In this document: piece by piece, positions 9,667-19,876 of the stretch
How positions within the stretch are numbered: position 1 is the stretch's first letter
Layout: every line of letters begins with the position of its first letter
Assembly: GCA_963768085.1 (NCBI GenBank)
Contig: CAVYGO010000004.1
Span: forward strand, 46,046 to 110,045
Length of the DNA: 64,000 bases
Source: Pukyongia sp963768085
Lineage (GTDB): Bacteria > Bacteroidota > Bacteroidia > Flavobacteriales > Flavobacteriaceae
Reading direction: 5' to 3'
The notes under the pieces: generated by a model
Databases searched by the model: none
Seen by the model: only the letters and a program-made list of their open reading frames with translations
What the model was told of the DNA's origin: nothing
Translations under genes and position numbers: made by a program

Positions 9667-11283
9667 ATGATTCAGAAAACGATCCATAATTTTACTCGAA
9701 ATCCGAAGAATGATATTCTGTCGGGCCTAACCGTAGCTCTGGCACTAGTACCTGAAGCTGTGGCATTTGCATTCGTAGCCGGTATTGATCCTCTTGTGGG
9801 ATTGTATGGTGCATTTATGATGGGGATAGTGACTTCCCTCTTTGGAGGTAGGCCCGGAATGATCTCGGGTGCGACCGGCGCTATGGCCGTGGTAATGGTA
9901 CATCTTATTCAAAAAGGCAATGAAGTGGGCGCCGGACTAGAGGCACCTGTGGAGAACCTTGGCTTACAGTGGCTATTTATCACGCTGCTTTTCGTAGGCG
10001 GCATTCAGGTTTTCGCAGGAATACTGCGCTTAGGGAAATTTGTGAGACTCATCCCCCACTCTGTTATGATGGGATTTGTGAACGGACTGGCCATTGTGAT
10101 CTTCATATCGCAACTAGGTCTTTTCAAAGAATCAGTAAACGGAGAAAGAACTTGGTTGCAAGGTTATGATATGTTGATGATGCTGGGGCTGGTACTTCTT
10201 ACCATGGGTATTATGTTTGGTTTGCCCAGGCTTACTAAAAAGATACCGGCGGCACTTACTGCCATTATAGTAGTTGCTGCTATTGTTATTTTTGGAAAGA
10301 TCGATGTAAGTACAGTTGGGTCATTCATTAAAGATAGTGGCGGTGAAGGATTACAAGGTACTATGCCTGAATTCCAGGAACAGATCTTTACCTTATTCTA
10401 CACGCTGAAAGCTCATTGGAGCCTCATTTTCTCTACAGCCTTTATACTGGCTGCGGTTGGACTGATCGAATCGCTTATGACGCTTAGTTTAATTGACGAA
10501 ATGACCGAAACGCGTGGAAGCGGAAATCGTGAGTGTGTTGCGCAAGGCGGCGCTAATATACTGAATGGACTTTTCGGAGGTATGGGTGGTTGTGCGATGA
10601 TAGGTCAATCTATAATCAACGTGGATTCCGGTGGAAGAGGTCGGCTTTCGGGCGCGACCGCAGCAATCGCGCTTTTGTGTTTCATACTATTTGGAGCACC
10701 CATTATAGAGCAAATTCCTATCGCAGCACTAGTAGGTGTTATGTTCATGGTAGTAATAGGCACATTTGCCTGGAGTAGTTTCAGAATATTAGCCAAGATC
10801 CCAAAAAGTGATGCTTTTGTGCTTATCGCCGTTTCTGCAATTACAGTTTGGCAGGATCTTGCTATAGCTGTTATTGCCGGTGTGATCATGAGTGCTTTGA
10901 CCTTTGCCTGGAAAAGTGCTACTATGATCCGTGCCCGGAAGAGTATAAAAGAAGACGGCACTAAAGTTTATGAAATATGGGGGCCCTTATTCTTTGGCTC
11001 CACCACCAATTTTTTAACCAAATTCGATGTAAGGAATGATCCGAAACAGATTGAGATCGACTTCATTGAATCGAAGGTTAGTGATCATTCCGGTGTAGAA
11101 GCTATGCGGGGAATTGTGAATAAATACCAGTCAGCTGGGAAAAAAGTAACACTAACACATTTAAGCCCCGATTGTAAAGTACTTTTATTAAAAAGCGATC
11201 CTGATTTCGATGAAGTTATACAGGATTCAATCGACGATCCGAGATATTACGTGGTGACAGATATGATGGATAGTGAGGTGTAA
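9667..11283 (+). CDS. SulP-family anion transporter with C-terminal STAS domain
   Basis: 538 residues, intact. The N-terminal 400 residues form the membrane part of SulP/SLC26 carriers, with the signature GLTVALALVPEAVAFAFVAG near residue 20 and later GATGAMAVV, SVMMGFVNGLAIVIF and GGMGGCAMIGQSIIN. Residues from about 425 form a STAS domain (YEIWGPLFFGSTTNF ... IDFIESKVSDHSGVEAM). The family carries sulfate, bicarbonate or other anions; the substrate cannot be fixed here. Sulfate would suit the many sulfotransferases of the later locus, but that link is only inference. It converges with the histidine kinase gene. The palindrome before the start codon suggests specific control. Confidence 0.88.
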   Translation: MIQKTIHNFTRNPKNDILSGLTVALALVPEAVAFAFVAGIDPLVGLYGAFMMGIVTSLFGGRPGMISGATGAMAVVMVHLIQKGNEVGAGLEAPVENLGLQWLFITLLFVGGIQVFAGILRLGKFVRLIPHSVMMGFVNGLAIVIFISQLGLFKESVNGERTWLQGYDMLMMLGLVLLTMGIMFGLPRLTKKIPAALTAIIVVAAIVIFGKIDVSTVGSFIKDSGGEGLQGTMPEFQEQIFTLFYTLKAHWSLIFSTAFILAAVGLIESLMTLSLIDEMTETRGSGNRECVAQGGANILNGLFGGMGGCAMIGQSIINVDSGGRGRLSGATAAIALLCFILFGAPIIEQIPIAALVGVMFMVVIGTFAWSSFRILAKIPKSDAFVLIAVSAITVWQDLAIAVIAGVIMSALTFAWKSATMIRARKSIKEDGTKVYEIWGPLFFGSTTNFLTKFDVRNDPKQIEIDFIESKVSDHSGVEAMRGIVNKYQSAGKKVTLTHLSPDCKVLLLKSDPDFDEVIQDSIDDPRYYVVTDMMDSEV

Positions 11284-11308
11284 ATGATAATTCCAGATAT
11301 TTCAGTAA

Positions 11309-12982
11309 TTAGTCCTTTTTGCGAAGAGGTATATACACACTAAATCTGGTCCCCTCATTCTCCTTTGAAGTAACTTCGATTTTGCCTTTAATCATAGATA
11401 TGAATTGCTGACATAACAATAAGCCAATCCCAGTGCCTACTTCACCAGACGTTCCAATTTTGCTGATTTGAGAGTCTAAATCGTGAAACCTGGTTAATTC
11501 TTCAGATTTCATACCAACTCCGTTATCCTGAATATGCACAATGGCAAATTCGGAATCTTGTTCACTACTAATTTGAATCCTTCCTTTCACCGGAGAATAT
11601 TTCAATGCATTGGACATGAGATTTCTAATTACGGCACTGAGCATATTCGAGTCTGCATAAACCTGAACGTTTGCTTTCAGAGAAGAATTTATTTTAATCG
11701 ATTTAAGCTCTGCTGTAGGTTTTATAACTCCAATAACACTTTCCAGAATTAAGTTCAAATCGCACCAACCAGGTTGATATTTAAGATCCCCTGTTTGCGC
11801 TGCAGCCCATTTTAATAGATTGGATAGAAGATCGGTTGTTGTACCGGTTGTCTGTTTAAGTTGAGTTATGATATTCAGTAAAGATGAATCTTCAATTTTT
11901 TCATTTTCAAGCAAATGCAATAAGCCGGATATAGAATTTAATGGCTGTTTGAGATCGTGGCCAATTATTGAAAACAATTTATCCTTCGTCTTGTTTAAGC
12001 TTACAAGTTCCTCATTTTGTTCTATTAATATATTTCTGCGTTTTTCCAATAAATCATTGGCCGATTCCAATTCGGTATTAAGTGTTTTACTTTTCAGCCT
12101 TAGTCTGTTCAAAATAAAAAATAAGCCGGTGAGGATCAAATGCCCTAATAGCAGAAAATAGATAAAAGGACTACGTTTAATCTCATTCCTTTTAAGGGCA
12201 GTACCAATTGAAATTGAACTTCCATAGACATCGATCCGGCTACTAACAAATTCTGAAGGCTCGATATTAAAATTCCGGTAATATTCCGCATCCTTATTTT
12301 TATTATACGCTTTTGTATTGTCATGCACCTGCTCCCGATCAAATTCAAATTGATTCTCCCACTGAAATCTAAAAGCGTACTCTTCAATGACTTCTTCAGA
12401 GTACAGTCCTTCCATGATAGTTCCAAAATTCAATATAGGTGCAACATAACCTAAGGTTTTTCCATTTCTATGAACACTAAAATTCATAGGAACTCCTACC
12501 CAGCCTTCAACCAGGTTCATTGGAGGAAATAACAATATGCTATCCGTTTTCAATAAATTATCAAGTGCTTCTATTTTTTCCTTACTCCGAATAGAGGCTA
12601 CTTTTCTACCTGCGAGATTCTCCGGATCCATTTCAAAACGTGTGAAGGAATAAACAAATGTATGGGTAGAGTCAATATAGCTGAGTGCGATGGAATCATC
12701 GGAATGCAACGCTTCCAGCTGCTTCTGAACGAACCGCTGTAGTAATTCAGCCGAAGGTAATTCTTCAGATTCGTTCATAAACACTTTCATGCCCGAAATA
12801 ATAGCGGCAAATTCGTTGATCGCCGTAGTAAATTGGTTAACCGAGCGCTCGTGTACTTGTTCTAATTTGAGTTTGTTTTTCTGAAGATCATTTTCAAGTT
12901 GATTCAGATCGATAAAATAAATCGAAATAATACCAATAATGAAGATAACTAGCGTCCAAACATTTTGTTTGAGAAACGACAT
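11309..12982 (-). CDS. membrane sensor histidine kinase
   Basis: 557 residues. A membrane helix at about 8-26, an extracytoplasmic sensing region at about 27-270 and a second helix at about 273-292 give a CHASE-like layout. A coiled linker (about 295-335) leads to the kinase core. There the phosphorylated His is in SIIGHDLKQPLNS (His about 342), the N box is RNLMSNALKYSP, the G1 box DNGVGM and the G2 box GTGIGLLLCQQF. It would autophosphorylate in response to an unknown external signal. No response regulator is adjacent, so its partner is unknown. It converges with sulP with 25 bases between stops. Confidence 0.88.
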   Translation of the reverse strand: MSFLKQNVWTLVIFIIGIISIYFIDLNQLENDLQKNKLKLEQVHERSVNQFTTAINEFAAIISGMKVFMNESEELPSAELLQRFVQKQLEALHSDDSIALSYIDSTHTFVYSFTRFEMDPENLAGRKVASIRSKEKIEALDNLLKTDSILLFPPMNLVEGWVGVPMNFSVHRNGKTLGYVAPILNFGTIMEGLYSEEVIEEYAFRFQWENQFEFDREQVHDNTKAYNKNKDAEYYRNFNIEPSEFVSSRIDVYGSSISIGTALKRNEIKRSPFIYFLLLGHLILTGLFFILNRLRLKSKTLNTELESANDLLEKRRNILIEQNEELVSLNKTKDKLFSIIGHDLKQPLNSISGLLHLLENEKIEDSSLLNIITQLKQTTGTTTDLLSNLLKWAAAQTGDLKYQPGWCDLNLILESVIGVIKPTAELKSIKINSSLKANVQVYADSNMLSAVIRNLMSNALKYSPVKGRIQISSEQDSEFAIVHIQDNGVGMKSEELTRFHDLDSQISKIGTSGEVGTGIGLLLCQQFISMIKGKIEVTSKENEGTRFSVYIPLRKKD

Positions 12983-13041
12983 GGGGATAATAATGAGGGG
13001 CTTTGGCAGCGAATATACGAAATAATAATGGTTTCACTTGT

Positions 13042-13374
13042 TTAGCTGATACGCGACCCGTTCCTAACACTACGCTCGGGAAGCAGTATTGTAACGTCTT
13101 CTTTATGAACAGCACCTAAAACAAGGCATTCACTCATAAAAGGCCCAATTTGTTTCATCGGAAAATTAACAACTGCAATAACCTGTTTACCGATCAGTTC
13201 TTCTTTGGAATATAAAGAGGTGATCTGGGCGGAAGATTTCTTTAACCCCAGTTCATTTCCGAAGTCGATCTTTAATGTATACGAAGGATTCCTGGCTTCA
13301 GGAAAGTCTGAAACTTCTAGTATGGTACCTACGCGCATATCTACTTTTTGAAAATCGTTCCAGGAAAGTTCCAT
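13042..13374 (-). CDS. csaA: CsaA-like tRNA-binding-domain protein
   Basis: 110 residues from the ATG at 13372-13374 (MELSWNDFQKVDMRVG). A further in-frame ATG 14 codons upstream is less likely because it adds residues outside the family and runs into the divergent promoter area. The protein is a single OB-fold EMAP/tRNA-binding domain: VDMRVGTILEV, NPSYTLKIDFG, QVIAVVNFPMKQIGPFMSE, and NGSRIS at the end. The length matches B. subtilis CsaA. Family members bind tRNA and have been described as having export-chaperone activity; the actual role here is uncertain. It is divergent from the thioredoxin-like gene. Confidence 0.85.
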   Translation of the reverse strand: MELSWNDFQKVDMRVGTILEVSDFPEARNPSYTLKIDFGNELGLKKSSAQITSLYSKEELIGKQVIAVVNFPMKQIGPFMSECLVLGAVHKEDVTILLPERSVRNGSRIS

Positions 13375-13402
13375 AGTTATAGGTATTGTGTAACCAAGGT
13401 AG

Positions 13403-13410
13403 TAAATTTG
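13403..13410 (+). promoter_or_regulatory. candidate -7 element for the thioredoxin-like gene
   Basis: TAAATTTG is a perfect TAnnTTTG match, 34 bases before the ATG at 13445 in the divergent intergenic space. No clear -33 element is seen. Confidence 0.4.
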
Positions 13411-13444
13411 CGACATATAAATGATTTAATTTCTTCATCTACCT

Positions 13445-14005
13445 ATGGCTCGTACTCCATCCAATATGCTTCCTTTAGGCACGAAAGCTCCTAATTTTGT
13501 GCTTATGGATGCCATTACCAACAAGCCCATTTCTCTCCAGAATGTACGTGGAGAAAAGGGAACCGTCGTCATGTTTATCTGTAATCACTGCCCCTTCGTG
13601 AAACATGTAAATGAAGAAATAGTTCGGCTTTGCAATGATTATCGTGTTACAGGCTTTGGTTTTGTCGCCATAAACAGTAATGATATTGTAAATTATCCGG
13701 AAGATTCTCCACAGAAGATGTGGGAAACCGCCAGAAAACACAGTTATTCATTTCCTTATCTGTTCGACGAAGATCAGGAAGTGGCCAAAGCCTATGATGC
13801 GGCTTGTACGCCAGATTTCTACCTGTTCGATCATGAACTTAAACTTATCTACCGCGGACAGCTTGATAATTCAAGGCCTGGTAATGGAATTCCGGTAAAT
13901 GGGCGTGACCTGAGGGAAGCTCTGGACAACGTGCTGAACAATGCTCCGCAGCGCAAAGACCAGAAGCCAAGTATCGGTTGTAACATTAAATGGAAAACAG
14001 ACTGA
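13445..14005 (+). CDS. thioredoxin-like / AhpC-TSA family protein
   Basis: 186 residues, no signal peptide, so cytosolic. It has the thioredoxin fold of the redoxin type: LPLGTKAPNFVLMDA at the N-terminus and a CNHCPFVKH active-site CxxC at about residues 46-49. It continues with GFVAINSNDIVNYPEDS, the cis-Pro-type segment CTPDFYLFD, and the family ending PSIGCNIKWK. This subgroup is widespread and usually called 'thioredoxin family protein'. A peroxiredoxin or disulfide role is likely, but the substrate is unknown. The stop is two bases from the converging yfiT-like gene. Confidence 0.87.
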   Translation: MARTPSNMLPLGTKAPNFVLMDAITNKPISLQNVRGEKGTVVMFICNHCPFVKHVNEEIVRLCNDYRVTGFGFVAINSNDIVNYPEDSPQKMWETARKHSYSFPYLFDEDQEVAKAYDAACTPDFYLFDHELKLIYRGQLDNSRPGNGIPVNGRDLREALDNVLNNAPQRKDQKPSIGCNIKWKTD

Positions 14006-14007
14006 AT

Positions 14008-14529
14008 TTAGTCTATTGCATTCTTGATATGGGCATAATGATGCATACAATGCCAGGCATACATTAAAGCCAGTTCTTTCATATTCATTTCATGTTTCAT
14101 CTCCGGATGCCTGAAAGTACGCAGCCACTGCTCATCGGTTAGCATGCGCAGCAGGTTCACCATCTTGTGATGTACCGCGTCAATATGAGACAGAGACCAG
14201 GAAATAGGCCAGGTTTTATAATCCTCTAAGGCCGCAAATGCGTCCTGATCATAAGCTTTTATCATTGGATTATCTTCGGAAAGAGCCCATCGCATCCTAT
14301 TATAACTGTGATGATGGCTATCGGCAATATGGTGCACCAATTGACGGATCGTCCAGCTCTCCTCACGATAGGATGTATCGAGCTGTTCATCTGTAAGGTT
14401 ATAGGTTAGCAATTTGAGTTGTTCCGGAAAAACTTCCAGTATTGTTATCGCCTCATTAAGGTTTGCTTCTGAAATTGCTTCAGGTATTTCGAATTTCCCA
14501 ACCGGGAATTTTAAGTAATCTTTATCCAT
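14008..14529 (-). CDS. YfiT/BstA-type DinB-superfamily protein
   Basis: 173 residues. It follows the YfiT pattern through its length: FPVGKFE near the start, LDTSYREESWTIRQLVHHIA, DSHHHSYNRMRWALSED, and a C-terminal WHCMHHYAHI. The metal ligands expected for this four-helix DinB fold are His in VHHIADSH and in WHCMHHYAHI. Characterised relatives are metal-dependent thiol S-transferases (bacillithiol); the physiological thiol here is not known. It is preceded by the terminator of the PPIase gene, so it needs its own promoter, which was not clearly seen. Confidence 0.85.
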   Translation of the reverse strand: MDKDYLKFPVGKFEIPEAISEANLNEAITILEVFPEQLKLLTYNLTDEQLDTSYREESWTIRQLVHHIADSHHHSYNRMRWALSEDNPMIKAYDQDAFAALEDYKTWPISWSLSHIDAVHHKMVNLLRMLTDEQWLRTFRHPEMKHEMNMKELALMYAWHCMHHYAHIKNAID

Positions 14530-14538
14530 GGTGCTAAA

Positions 14539-14568
14539 TTAAAAAACGCCTTCATTACTGAAGACGTT
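14539..14568 (-). terminator. intrinsic terminator after the PPIase gene
   Basis: On the minus strand the stem AACGTCTTCA / TGAAGGCGTT (one G-T pair, GTAA loop) is followed by TTTTTT. It lies between the PPIase stop (14598) and the yfiT-like start (14529). Confidence 0.8.
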
Positions 14569-14597
14569 CTCTTGAATATTTCTAAACAGTTTATGAA

Positions 14598-15531
14598 CTA
14601 TTTTACATCCATTAATTCAACATCGAATAAAAGTGTGGCATTCGGTGGAATCACACCTCCCGCACCCTGAGTTCCGTAAGCCAGGTGCGAAGGAATAACA
14701 AAACGAGCCTTGTCGCCTACTTTGAGCAATTGGATGCCCTCATCCCAACCCGAGATCACCTGTCCGGTACCAATCGGAAATTCAATAGGGTTTCCTCTTT
14801 TGTAAGAATTATCAAATTCAAGCCCATCCGGGAACATTCCCTTGTAATGAACAGCTACAGTTTGTCCGGTTTTTAGGTTTTACGCCGCTTCCTTCCTGAA
14901 TGATCTGATAGCGAAGTCCACTTTCTGTTTCACTAAAGCCTTCTGAAATAGAAGTTAATAATTCCTCCTGCGCCTTTATTGCCGATACTTCCCGTTCTGC
15001 TTTAGCGCCGTTGAATTGTCTGAAGGCTTCAACTGCATTCCACTTTTCAGCTTCCTCGCCTACACGTTCAATTTCTACTTTTTGCATAGTGTCGCCCTGT
15101 GTAACAGCATCAACAACATCCTGCCCTTCCATCACATATCCGAAGACCGTATGTTTGTTATCCAGCCATGGAGTCTCCACATGCGTAATGAAGAACTGGC
15201 TCCCATTTGTTCCGGGTCCGGCATTCGCCATAGAAAGGACGCCAGGACCTGTGTGCTTTAGATCGGGGTGAAATTCATCATCGAAGTTATACCCGGGTCC
15301 ACCGGCTCCTGTTCCGTTTGGATCTCCGCCCTGGACCATGAAATCGGGGATCACCCGGTGGAACGTAAGTCCATCATAATAAGGTGTCCCTTGTGGTTTT
15401 ACCTCGTTCTCCAGGTTACCTTCAGCCAGAGCAACAAAGTTTCCAACCGTTCCAGGGGTTTTATCATGTGTTAATTTTATTTTTATAGTACCTTTTTCGG
15501 TAGTTATGTTTGCGTAGATTCCGTCTTGCAT
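14598..15531 (-). CDS. peptidyl-prolyl isomerase, cyclophilin-FKBP fusion, one frameshift
   Basis: Residues 1-170 are a cyclophilin domain (YYDGLTFHRVIPDFMVQGGD, GSQFFITHVETPWLDNKHTVFG). A helical linker of about 60 residues follows (KAEREVSAIKAQEELL). Then comes an FKBP domain (FDNSYKRGNPIEFPIG, VISGWDEGIQLLKVGDK, AYGTQGAGGVIPPNATLLFDVEL). One extra base in an A-run near 14878 splits the two, and without it the protein is about 311 residues. Both domains keep typical active-site residues. There is no signal peptide, so it works in the cytosol. Two isomerase folds on one chain are known from Bacteroidota. A TACCTTTG box lies just upstream and a terminator downstream, so it is monocistronic. 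Confidence 0.88.
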
Positions 15532-15553
15532 GTGTAATTATTTTTTAGAAATG

Positions 15554-15561
15554 CAAAGGTA
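15554..15561 (-). promoter_or_regulatory. candidate -7 element of the PPIase promoter
   Basis: TACCTTTG on the minus strand is a perfect TAnnTTTG, 22 bases before the start codon. The -33 element is weak (ATGG at 19 bases). Confidence 0.45.
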
Positions 15562-15654
15562 CGATTTGATTTCGAAGGTGCCATAAATATTTGTGCATAG
15601 AAATTACTTTGCCGTTTATCAAAAAATACTTTGGAAAATGTTTAAATAGAAAGA

Positions 15655-17860
15655 TTAGTTCGCAACTTCACTAATGAATTTGATGCGAAACAAGCGAAGT
15701 TCCTCGTCATCATAATCCCCATCGAACTCATCCATGGCAACATCAATCTTATCGGTATCGGCTTCAATGAAGTAATCGTGTAATTCCTCCTGCTGATCTT
15801 CATCGAGTATCTCCTCCAGCCAATAATCTAATATTCAGTTTGGTGCCACTGTACACAATCGCTTCCATTTCTTTGATGAATTCTGTCATCTCCAATCCCT
15901 TCGCATGCAGCTATATCCTGTAAGGAGAGTTTCCTGTCCACATTCTGAATGATGTACAATTTCAAAGCACTATTGATTCCTGTCGATTTCACAACAAAAT
16001 CATCGGGGCGTACAATATCGTTCTCTTCCACATATTTCTGAATAAGTTCCAGGAAGGTAATACCATACTTTTTAGCTTTACCTTCTCCTACACCATGCAC
16101 TGTAGCCAGTTCATCCATGTCAACAGGGTACTTTAACGCCATATCTTCCAGGGAAGGATCCTGAAAAATAACAAACGGAGGTAGTTTGAGATTATCTGCA
16201 ACCTGTTTACGCTCAGCTTTCAACAGTCTAAATAAAATTTCATCCGCCACGACACCTCCACTCTTCTGAGCTACTTCGATGGTATCGTCGTTGGCTTGCT
16301 TGAATGAATGATCTTCGGTCATCATAAAGGAAACAGGATTCTTTATAAAATCGATTCCGGCAGGGTTCAATTTTACAACACCATAGGTCTCTATATCCTT
16401 TCGAAGAAAGCCTGCCACCAATATCTGTCGCAATAAGGCCATCCATATGACTCATCTAGGTTTGTCAATTCCAACTCCAAAGTAATCCTGTGTATCGGTT
16501 CGATGCGATTTTATCATGGCATTCACCTTTCCCACCATGACATTCACCATTTCCTTCGATTTGTATTGTTCATTGGTCTTATTTACTACATCGATGGAGC
16601 ATCTTCGCTTCCCTCATCGCTTCATGTTTCTTCTTTGGATGTCGCATATTATCGTCCATATCGCCACCCTTCACCTGTTTCGTTATCAAATTCTTCTCCA
16701 AAATAATGAAGAATGAATTTTCTGCGTGAGATTGAGGTTTCGGCAAACGCCACTACTTCCTGCAACAGTGCATGCCCTATTTCCTGTTCGGCGACCGGTT
16801 TACCGCTCATAAATTTTTCGAGCTTCTCAATATCTTTATAGCTGAATAATAGGCCAGGCAATGTCCTTCGCCACCATCCCTGCCTGCCCTTCCGGTCTCC
16901 TGATAATAGCTTTCAATACTTTTTGGCATGTCGTTATGTACCACGAAACGTACATCAGGCTTATCTATTCCCATTCCGAAGGCAATTGTAGCAACCACAA
17001 CATCCGAGTCTTCCATTAAGAACATATCCTGATGTTTTACTCGTGTTTTAGCGTCCAGGCCCGCATGATACGGAACGGCTTTTATACCGTTTACCTGGAG
17101 TGTTTGCGCCATTTCTTCAACTCGTTTTCTGCTCAAACAATAGATAATTCCACTTTTACCTTCGTTTTGTTTTACGAATCGGATAATGTCGGCATCGACA
17201 TTTTTGGTCTTCGGACGAATCTCATAATAGAGATTAGGGCGGTTAAATGACGCCTTAAAGGTGTTGGCATCCTGTATCCCGAGGTTCTTAAGTATATCTT
17301 CCTGTACTTTAGGTGTAGCCGTAGCTGTAAGTCCGATAACGGGAATATTATCACCTATACGCTTAATTATGGCTCTCAGATTGCGGTATTCGGGCCTGAA
17401 ATCGTGTCCCCATTCACTAATGCAATGTGCTTCGTCTATAGCGACAAAGGCTATAGTAACGGAATTAAGAAATGCGACGTTTTCTTCTTTGGTAAGAGAT
17501 TCGGGTGCTACGTATAGAAGCTTGGTAATACCACTGGAGATATCACTTTTTACTTTTTTTATTTCAGTTTTGGTTAGATGAAGAATTCAACACGTGGGCA
17601 ATGCCTTCTTTACGGGAGTGTGCCCGCAATGCATCCACCTGGTTCTTCATCAATGCAATTAAGGGGGATACTACAATTGCCGTTCCATCTTTTATTAATG
17701 CGGGGAGTTGATAGCAAAGCGACTTACCACCACCGGTGGGCATGATCACGAAGGTGTTATGGTTGGCGAGTATGCTCCTAATAACTTCTTCCTGTAGCCC
17801 TTTAAATTTCGTGAAACCAAAAAACTTTTTCAGTGCCGCGTATATATCTATTTCAGCCAC
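15655..17860 (-). CDS. recQ: ATP-dependent DNA helicase RecQ, frame broken by indels
   Basis: The start is a GTG at 17858-17860 (GTG GCT GAA ATA). The N-terminal helicase half has VIMPTGGGKSLCYQLPAL (motif I), AIDEAHCISEWGHDFRPEY (motif II, in a second frame) and IGLTATATP (motif III). The second RecA domain has PYHAGLDAKTR and VATIAFGMGIDKPDVRFVVH and YYQETGRAGRDG. It continues through a winged-helix region (VNAMIKSHRTDTQDYFG) and an HRDC domain (LKLPPFVIFQDPSLEDMA) to an acidic tail ending near FISEVAN. Joined length is about 730 residues. Frames change at least near 17575, 16865, 16660, 16445 and 15900. The zinc-binding cysteines after HYFGEEF are absent (GDMDDN in their place). It unwinds recombination and repair intermediates. 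Confidence 0.9.
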
Positions 17861-17974
17861 GCTGCTTTACCTTTTAATTCTTTATGATAAAGGTTTGGGA
17901 AATTAAAATTGTGAATAAAGTCCAACAATCGTAATTTCGCAACCTTTGAAGAATAAGTGTATCTATTAACTAGG

Positions 17975-18007
17975 TTTGTTAAGGGCGTTACGCATTCGTT
18001 ATTATTG
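17975..18007 (+). promoter_or_regulatory. candidate promoter of the kdsD-tatC unit
   Basis: TTTG (17975-17978), a 21-base spacer and TATTATTG (18000-18007, one mismatch to TAnnTTTG) sit 62 bases before the TTG start codon of kdsD. Confidence 0.35.
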
Positions 18008-18068
18008 CGTTCGCTTTTTAAATATACTAATTTCTGAAACAGTTACAAACATATAAAAGCGTAAAATT

Positions 18069-19033
18069 TTGAATCAGGATTCGAGGATCATTTCAGTAGC
18101 GAAACAAACAATTGAAACAGAAAGTGAGGCAATCTTACATTTGGCTGACCTTGTGGATGAGGAATTCGCACATGCTGTTGAATATGTTTATAAATCAGAT
18201 GGTCGTGTAATCATCACGGGTATCGGTAAGAGTGCGAACATCGCCACCAAGATTGTGGCAACTCTTAACAGCACAGGAACACCTGCTATTTTCATGCATG
18301 CTGCTGATGCTATTCACGGTGATCTGGGTACAATTCAACAAAGTGACACAGTAATTTGTATTTCAAAAAGTGGTAATACCCCGGAAATAAAAGTATTGGT
18401 TCCATTAATTAAAACAAGGGGAAACAGAATAATTGCTATTACTTCCAATAAAGAATCATTTCTCGGGCAGCAAGCCGACTATGTCCTGCACGCCTATGTA
18501 GAAAAAGAAGCCTGCCCCAATAATCTTGCCCCTACCACAAGTACAACAGCACAGCTGGTTATTGGAGACGCCCTGGCCATGTGCCTGCTGGATCTTCGCG
18601 GCTTCTCTAGTAAGGATTTTGCCCGATTCCATCCTGGAGGTTCCCTCGGTAAAAAGTTATATCTTCGTGTTAGTGATCTAACTTCTCTTAATGAACAACC
18701 CAGGTGGGTCCGGATACAGATGTGCGCAGAGTTATCGTTGAGATCACTGAAAAGATGCTGGGTGTCACGGCAGTGGTTGAAAACGAGAAGATCGTTGGAA
18801 TTATTACCGATGGTGACCTGCGAAGAATGTTAACGAAAGTTGATAATTTCAAAGGATTAACAGCCAAGGATATTATGTCACTGAATCCTAAGAAGATCAG
18901 CAACGATGCTATGGCTATAGAGGCAATGGAACTTATGGACAAACATGGGATCACTCAAATTCTAGCCGAAAAGAATGGTAAATACAGTGGCGTAGTTCAT
19001 ATCCACAATCTTACCAAAGAAGGTATTATTTAA
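18069..19033 (+). CDS. kdsD: D-arabinose 5-phosphate isomerase (KpsF/GutQ family), one frameshift
   Basis: Converts ribulose 5-phosphate to arabinose 5-phosphate, the first step towards Kdo for lipid A core. The start is a TTG at 18069; no ATG is available in frame. An SIS domain (VIITGIGKSANIATKIV, FMHAADAIHGDLG, CISKSGNTPEIKVL) is followed by ARFHPGGSLGKKLYLRV. After one indel near 18705 two CBS domains follow (VEITEKMLGVTAVVEN, GIITDGDLRRML, KHGITQILAEKNGKYSGVVH). Joined length is about 321 residues, normal. The stop overlaps the tatC ATG (TAATG), indicating translational coupling. Confidence 0.9.
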
Positions 19034-19876
19034 TGGCAACCGCAAAAGAAACATCTCCAGGTAAAGAAATGTCGTTTTTGGGTCATCTGGAAGAACTAAG
19101 ATGGCACTTAATTCGTTCTACTATTGCGATCGTGGTGATGGGAACAGTGGCCTTTATAATGAAGGATTTTATTTTTGATACACTCATCTTTGGTCCTACT
19201 AAAAAAGATAGTTTCCCTACCTACAAATTACTTTGCGAAGGTGCTAAACTATTGGGTTTTGAAGGTACGTTTTGTACTACCGAGTTCCCTTTCCGAATTC
19301 AGAGCCGAACCATGGCTGGACAGTTTTCGGCTCATATCTGGACCTCCATTACAGCAGGATTTATAATCGCTTTTCCTTACGTACTCTATGAATTCTGGAG
19401 ATTTGTGAGTCCGGGCTTACACGATAAAGGAACGTAGTTCTGCCAGAGGATTCATCTTTATTGCGTCTATCTTATTCTTTACAGGCGTTTTATTCGGTTA
19501 TTATGTAGTAACTCCTTTGTCGATAAATTTCCTGGGAACCTACCAGGTTTCAGAAGCTGTATTTAATGATTTTGACCTGAGTAGTTATATTGGCCTGGTT
19601 AGAGCTTGTGCATTGTCCAGCGGACTTATATTCGAGTTACCTATTATTATATTTTTCCTCACCAAGATTGGTTTGGTTACACCGGAATCGCTCAGAAAAT
19701 ACAGAAAATTCGCTCTTGTGATCGTATTGATCGTTTCCGCCATCATAACACCTCCTGATATTGCGAGTCAGATCATTGTTGCGATCCCGGTTGTAGTGCT
19801 TTATGAAGTGAGTATTTATATTTCGAAAGCGGTAATAAAAAGACAAAATAAAAAAGACAAGGCCCATGCAGGATAA
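19033..19876 (+). CDS. tatC: Sec-independent protein translocase TatC, one frameshift
   Basis: Inner-membrane receptor of the twin-arginine pathway. The start codon overlaps the kdsD stop. The N-terminus EMSFLGHLEELRWHLIRS is the conserved cytosolic signal-binding motif. The middle AGFIIAFPYVLYEFWRFVSPGL is typical of helices 2-3. After one indel near 19437 the chain resumes at SARGFIFIASILFFTGVLFG. It continues with FELPIIIFFLTKIGLVTP and IVSAIITPPDIASQIIVAIP. Joined length is about 280 residues with six helices, as expected. It overlaps the following gene by 11 bases. TatA/B genes are not in the window. Confidence 0.92.

Noticed and set aside
14598..14837. FKBP part as a separate small gene
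   Set aside because: Removing one base in an A-run joins it to the cyclophilin frame with the linker and FKBP N-terminus intact, so it is one fusion gene.
19400..19450. Programmed frameshift in tatC
   Set aside because: No slippery heptamer with a downstream structure was seen, and the same kind of break hits dozens of unrelated genes in the window.
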